From Wuchereria bancrofti (taxonomy: Eukaryota > Nematoda > Chromadorea > Rhabditida > Onchocercidae): a DNA stretch of 64,000 nucleotides. Where the stretch lies: NCBI GenBank assembly GCA_005281725.1, contig SSBO01000002.1, positions 138,902-202,901 on the forward strand, read 5' to 3'. The notes beneath the pieces are model-generated. The model was given only the letters and a program-made list of their open reading frames with translations. It ran no database searches and was not told where the DNA came from. Below are positions 61,689 through 64,000 of the stretch, in pieces (positions within the stretch are counted from its first letter, which is position 1; every line of letters begins with the position of its first letter). A program made the translations under genes and the position numbers.

Positions 61689-63078
61689 CTAAAATTGTGA
61701 TAAACAAAATTAAAAAAAAAAAAAAGAAAAATCTTCTAAAAGCTTTAACTTTGCTTTTTGTTTTTTCTCAAAAAGAAAAAAAAAATGTGAAATATTTGCG
61801 TGGTGATTATAATCAATCTAACTGATTTAAATTTCAAATTTTTTTACGTTTATTTTTACTCTTTAACTATTTTCCATCTACTATTCTTTGTTCATTTCTC
61901 TTTCAAATATATTATGCTCTTCTTCCAATCACTTCAAATAAACAATTTGCAAATTACTAGAGCCTAATGTTGCTATTAAATTTTGAAAAATTTTCAAATT
62001 TTACTACATTAAATTTTGTGATTAAAACAAATTTTTGCTAGTAAATGTTACAACAATTATTTTCCTGCAAATTATTGATATATAAATTATCAATTATTAA
62101 TTCAATTATCATATATCATTTCTATTTTTCATCGAAACTATTTTAATATCTTAACTAATTTAGTTTGAAAAGGATTAAATCAATATTTTAATCATTTCCT
62201 TCGTTATTATTACTTTCTTGTTTTCTCAGAATTGAAATGATATTTGTTTATTATATTTGCATTTACAATCAATTTTAATGACTTAATTTTTGACTTAATA
62301 ATAAACTATTAAATATTCTAAATGATACATATTAAAACTTTTACTTATTAACAAAATCAAATTTACATTTCAAATCCTAGCAGTGCACATTTGAACTCAC
62401 CGAAAAACTTTCGATGATAGTAGTAAACAATATGAAAATGTTTTCGAATCATTAATTACAACATTAAATAAATAAATAAATTATTTATGTATTAATAATT
62501 AATGTAAAAAATCCTAGCTAAATCATTCAAATTTCAGAAAAAATGATTTTGTCTATTAAATTTTTTACAACATATAATAACTGATGATTTGTTTACATTT
62601 TCCACATTTCATTTAATTTATCTTTTATTTAAAAAGAAAAATCAATAACTTTCACAAAAAATTCATTTTTATAACTTTTTTTGTTCTTTCTAAATGATAA
62701 ATACCATTTAAAAAAAAAAGAAGAAAGAAAGAAAGAAAGAAATGATATTAAGAAATTATGAAAGTTTTAAGATAAATTAAATTTTATCATTACCATTCAA
62801 TCATTTACTCATTCATTAGATAACACTAAAAGCTAATTAGTCATTTGCATAAAGAGAAATTTTAAATTTTTCTTTGTTTACAAATTACAAATCATAAGAT
62901 CGCTTTTTCCGCCCACTTGCTTACATCATTTGCAAAATTTGTTAATAAACATCATTATAACAAATAAAATAAACCATAATAATAGTTAAAATACAGTTAC
63001 TTTTTAGTCGTAAACAAATTAATTTAAAAATAATTCAAATACATATTAAAAAAAAAAAAGTAATAATTTTAAATTTAA

Positions 63079-63620
63079 TTATTCTTTTTGCTCAACAATA
63101 ATTGCCATTTCTTGAAGCAAATCATTATGCAAGCAATTAGCATTTGAAAATTTTTGTTTATTTTCCATCTTTTCAATATATTTTTTCTACAAATTGTGAT
63201 TGTTTTAATAATTCATTCCTTTTTTCTTTTATTTTAACTCATTTTTTCAACCAGTTTTTGCTATTTTAAAAAATTCTAATTAATTAATGCATGAATGTTT
63301 GAATTAATTAGTAATGCTCAGCATTTATTTTCATTGAATACTTTCTTAGTTTATATAAAATTACTTCTTCTATTGTTCAGTGTTTTCTTTTTTTATTTTA
63401 ATTTTAAATTTTTTTCAAAATTTTATCATCATTATTCGATTATCTGACAAGTTATTCGCATTAATTTTTCTTCCTTTGTCAAGTCTTTAATTTTTCCACT
63501 TATAAAATTTATTAATTTATACCTTTTTTTCTTTCCTTTCTTTTCACACCTATACTTTAACTCATTAATTACCTGTCAGTTACCTGTCGAATAGTATAAT
63601 AGAGCAATTATAAAAGACAT
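63079..63620 (-). pseudogene. Broken short coiled-coil protein gene
   Basis: Minus-strand segments: 63620-63584 (MSFIIALLYYST, donor gtaact), 63484-63431 (LTKEEKLMRITCQIIE, then TAA where a GT donor would be expected), 63260 to 63079 (QKLVEKM; KIKEKRNELLKQSQFVEK; YIEKMENKQKF...IIVEQKE, TAA). The last block needs two one-base shifts, one in an A6 run at 63181-63186. Phases otherwise fit and the Lys/Glu/Leu pattern is typical of a coiled coil, loosely like SCOC/UNC-69. Either a decayed gene or assembly errors in homopolymers. Confidence 0.3.
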
Positions 63621-64000
63621 TTTACAAAGAGAATTCTGAGTGTCAACCTAATTTGAATTGAATTATAATAACAAAATGTTTTCATAAATTTTAAAAATTT
63701 GTAAAATAAGAAAATTTTTTTTTCAGTTGTTATCTATTACTTCAAATATTTTCAATCTAGAACAAGCATGAAGCATTAATGACTTTTTGCGTCTAATTTT
63801 TATTCAATGAAGTTTTGATTATGACTAGAAGTGTCTTTTCTCATTTGTCAAACTGATAATTATTTTTTCAAATGGAATTAAAGATCGGAAAATGTTTTAG
63901 CAAAGTTTTAACATCAATAAAATATTCTCATTTAAAGAAGAAAAAGACATTTTGTTTAAGATATGCATTTAAATTATTTAAATTGTTGATTTTTCATCTT

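Larger units (their letters stand above)
59031..64000. other. Right-end region, microsatellites and short exon-like blocks
   Basis: It contains (TC)n at 60421-60475, (AC)n at 60727-60800, poly(A) at 61280-61300, (TTAC)n at 61410-61463, (AAAG)n at 62718-62740, and a GC-rich patch at 60838-60955. Exon-like blocks are listed separately. No complete gene is supported; one or more minus-strand genes may continue beyond the window. Confidence 0.5.

Noticed and set aside
1..64000. tRNA, rRNA, spliced-leader RNA, CRISPR or Wolbachia insertion
   Set aside because: I looked by eye for a tRNA box B (GGTTCGANTCC), the SL1 leader sequence and bacterial-type dense coding and saw none; a tRNAscan/Rfam run would settle it.

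Overview
The window looks like nuclear DNA from a nematode, most likely a spirurine or filarial-type (clade III) worm. The evidence is very AT-rich intergenic DNA, many-exon genes with short GT-AG (and a few GC-AG) introns ending in T-rich acceptors, and three proteins whose best matches in memory are animal signalling and lipid-transfer families. I see no rRNA, tRNA, viral genes, Wolbachia insertion, CRISPR or intact transposon. The species assignment is inference.

Layout. About 1-9.6 kb is gene-poor, with two strong hairpins, a GCATG cluster and one doubtful small gene. At 9.6-10.2 kb lies copy 1 of a 0.6-kb repeat. At 11.25-21.98 kb (minus) is a 23-exon transmembrane adenylyl cyclase of the AC9 / C. 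elegans ACY-1 type, about 1268 aa. At 22.0-31.7 kb is a long intergenic region with tandem repeats. At 31.68-45.50 kb (minus) is a 24-exon PHLPP-type protein (RA-like, PH, leucine-rich repeats, PP2C-like), about 1204 aa. After a 2.8-kb divergent intergenic region, 48.34-58.17 kb (plus) holds a 19-exon oxysterol-binding protein, about 807 aa. Copy 2 of the 0.6-kb repeat, in inverted orientation, sits at 58.4-59.0 kb. The last 5 kb holds microsatellites and several short exon-like blocks, including a broken coiled-coil reading frame.

How the genes relate. They are not an operon. The cyclase makes cAMP at the plasma membrane. PHLPP proteins are known as phosphatases of AGC kinases such as Akt and PKC. 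OSBP moves sterol and PI4P between membranes. PHLPP and OSBP are head to head and may share a promoter region. I reconstructed all exons by hand from splice signals, reading-frame phase and remembered homologues; phases close across all 63 introns.

The most unusual points are: (1) a near-identical inverted 0.6-kb repeat just outside the outer 3' ends of the three-gene block; (2) a PHLPP phosphatase domain that appears to have lost two of three expected metal ligands; (3) repeated duplication of splice-site sequence inside introns, making decoy sites; (4) three GC-AG introns among 63; (5) a 36-bp intronic minisatellite carrying nine perfect ROR-type nuclear receptor sites.
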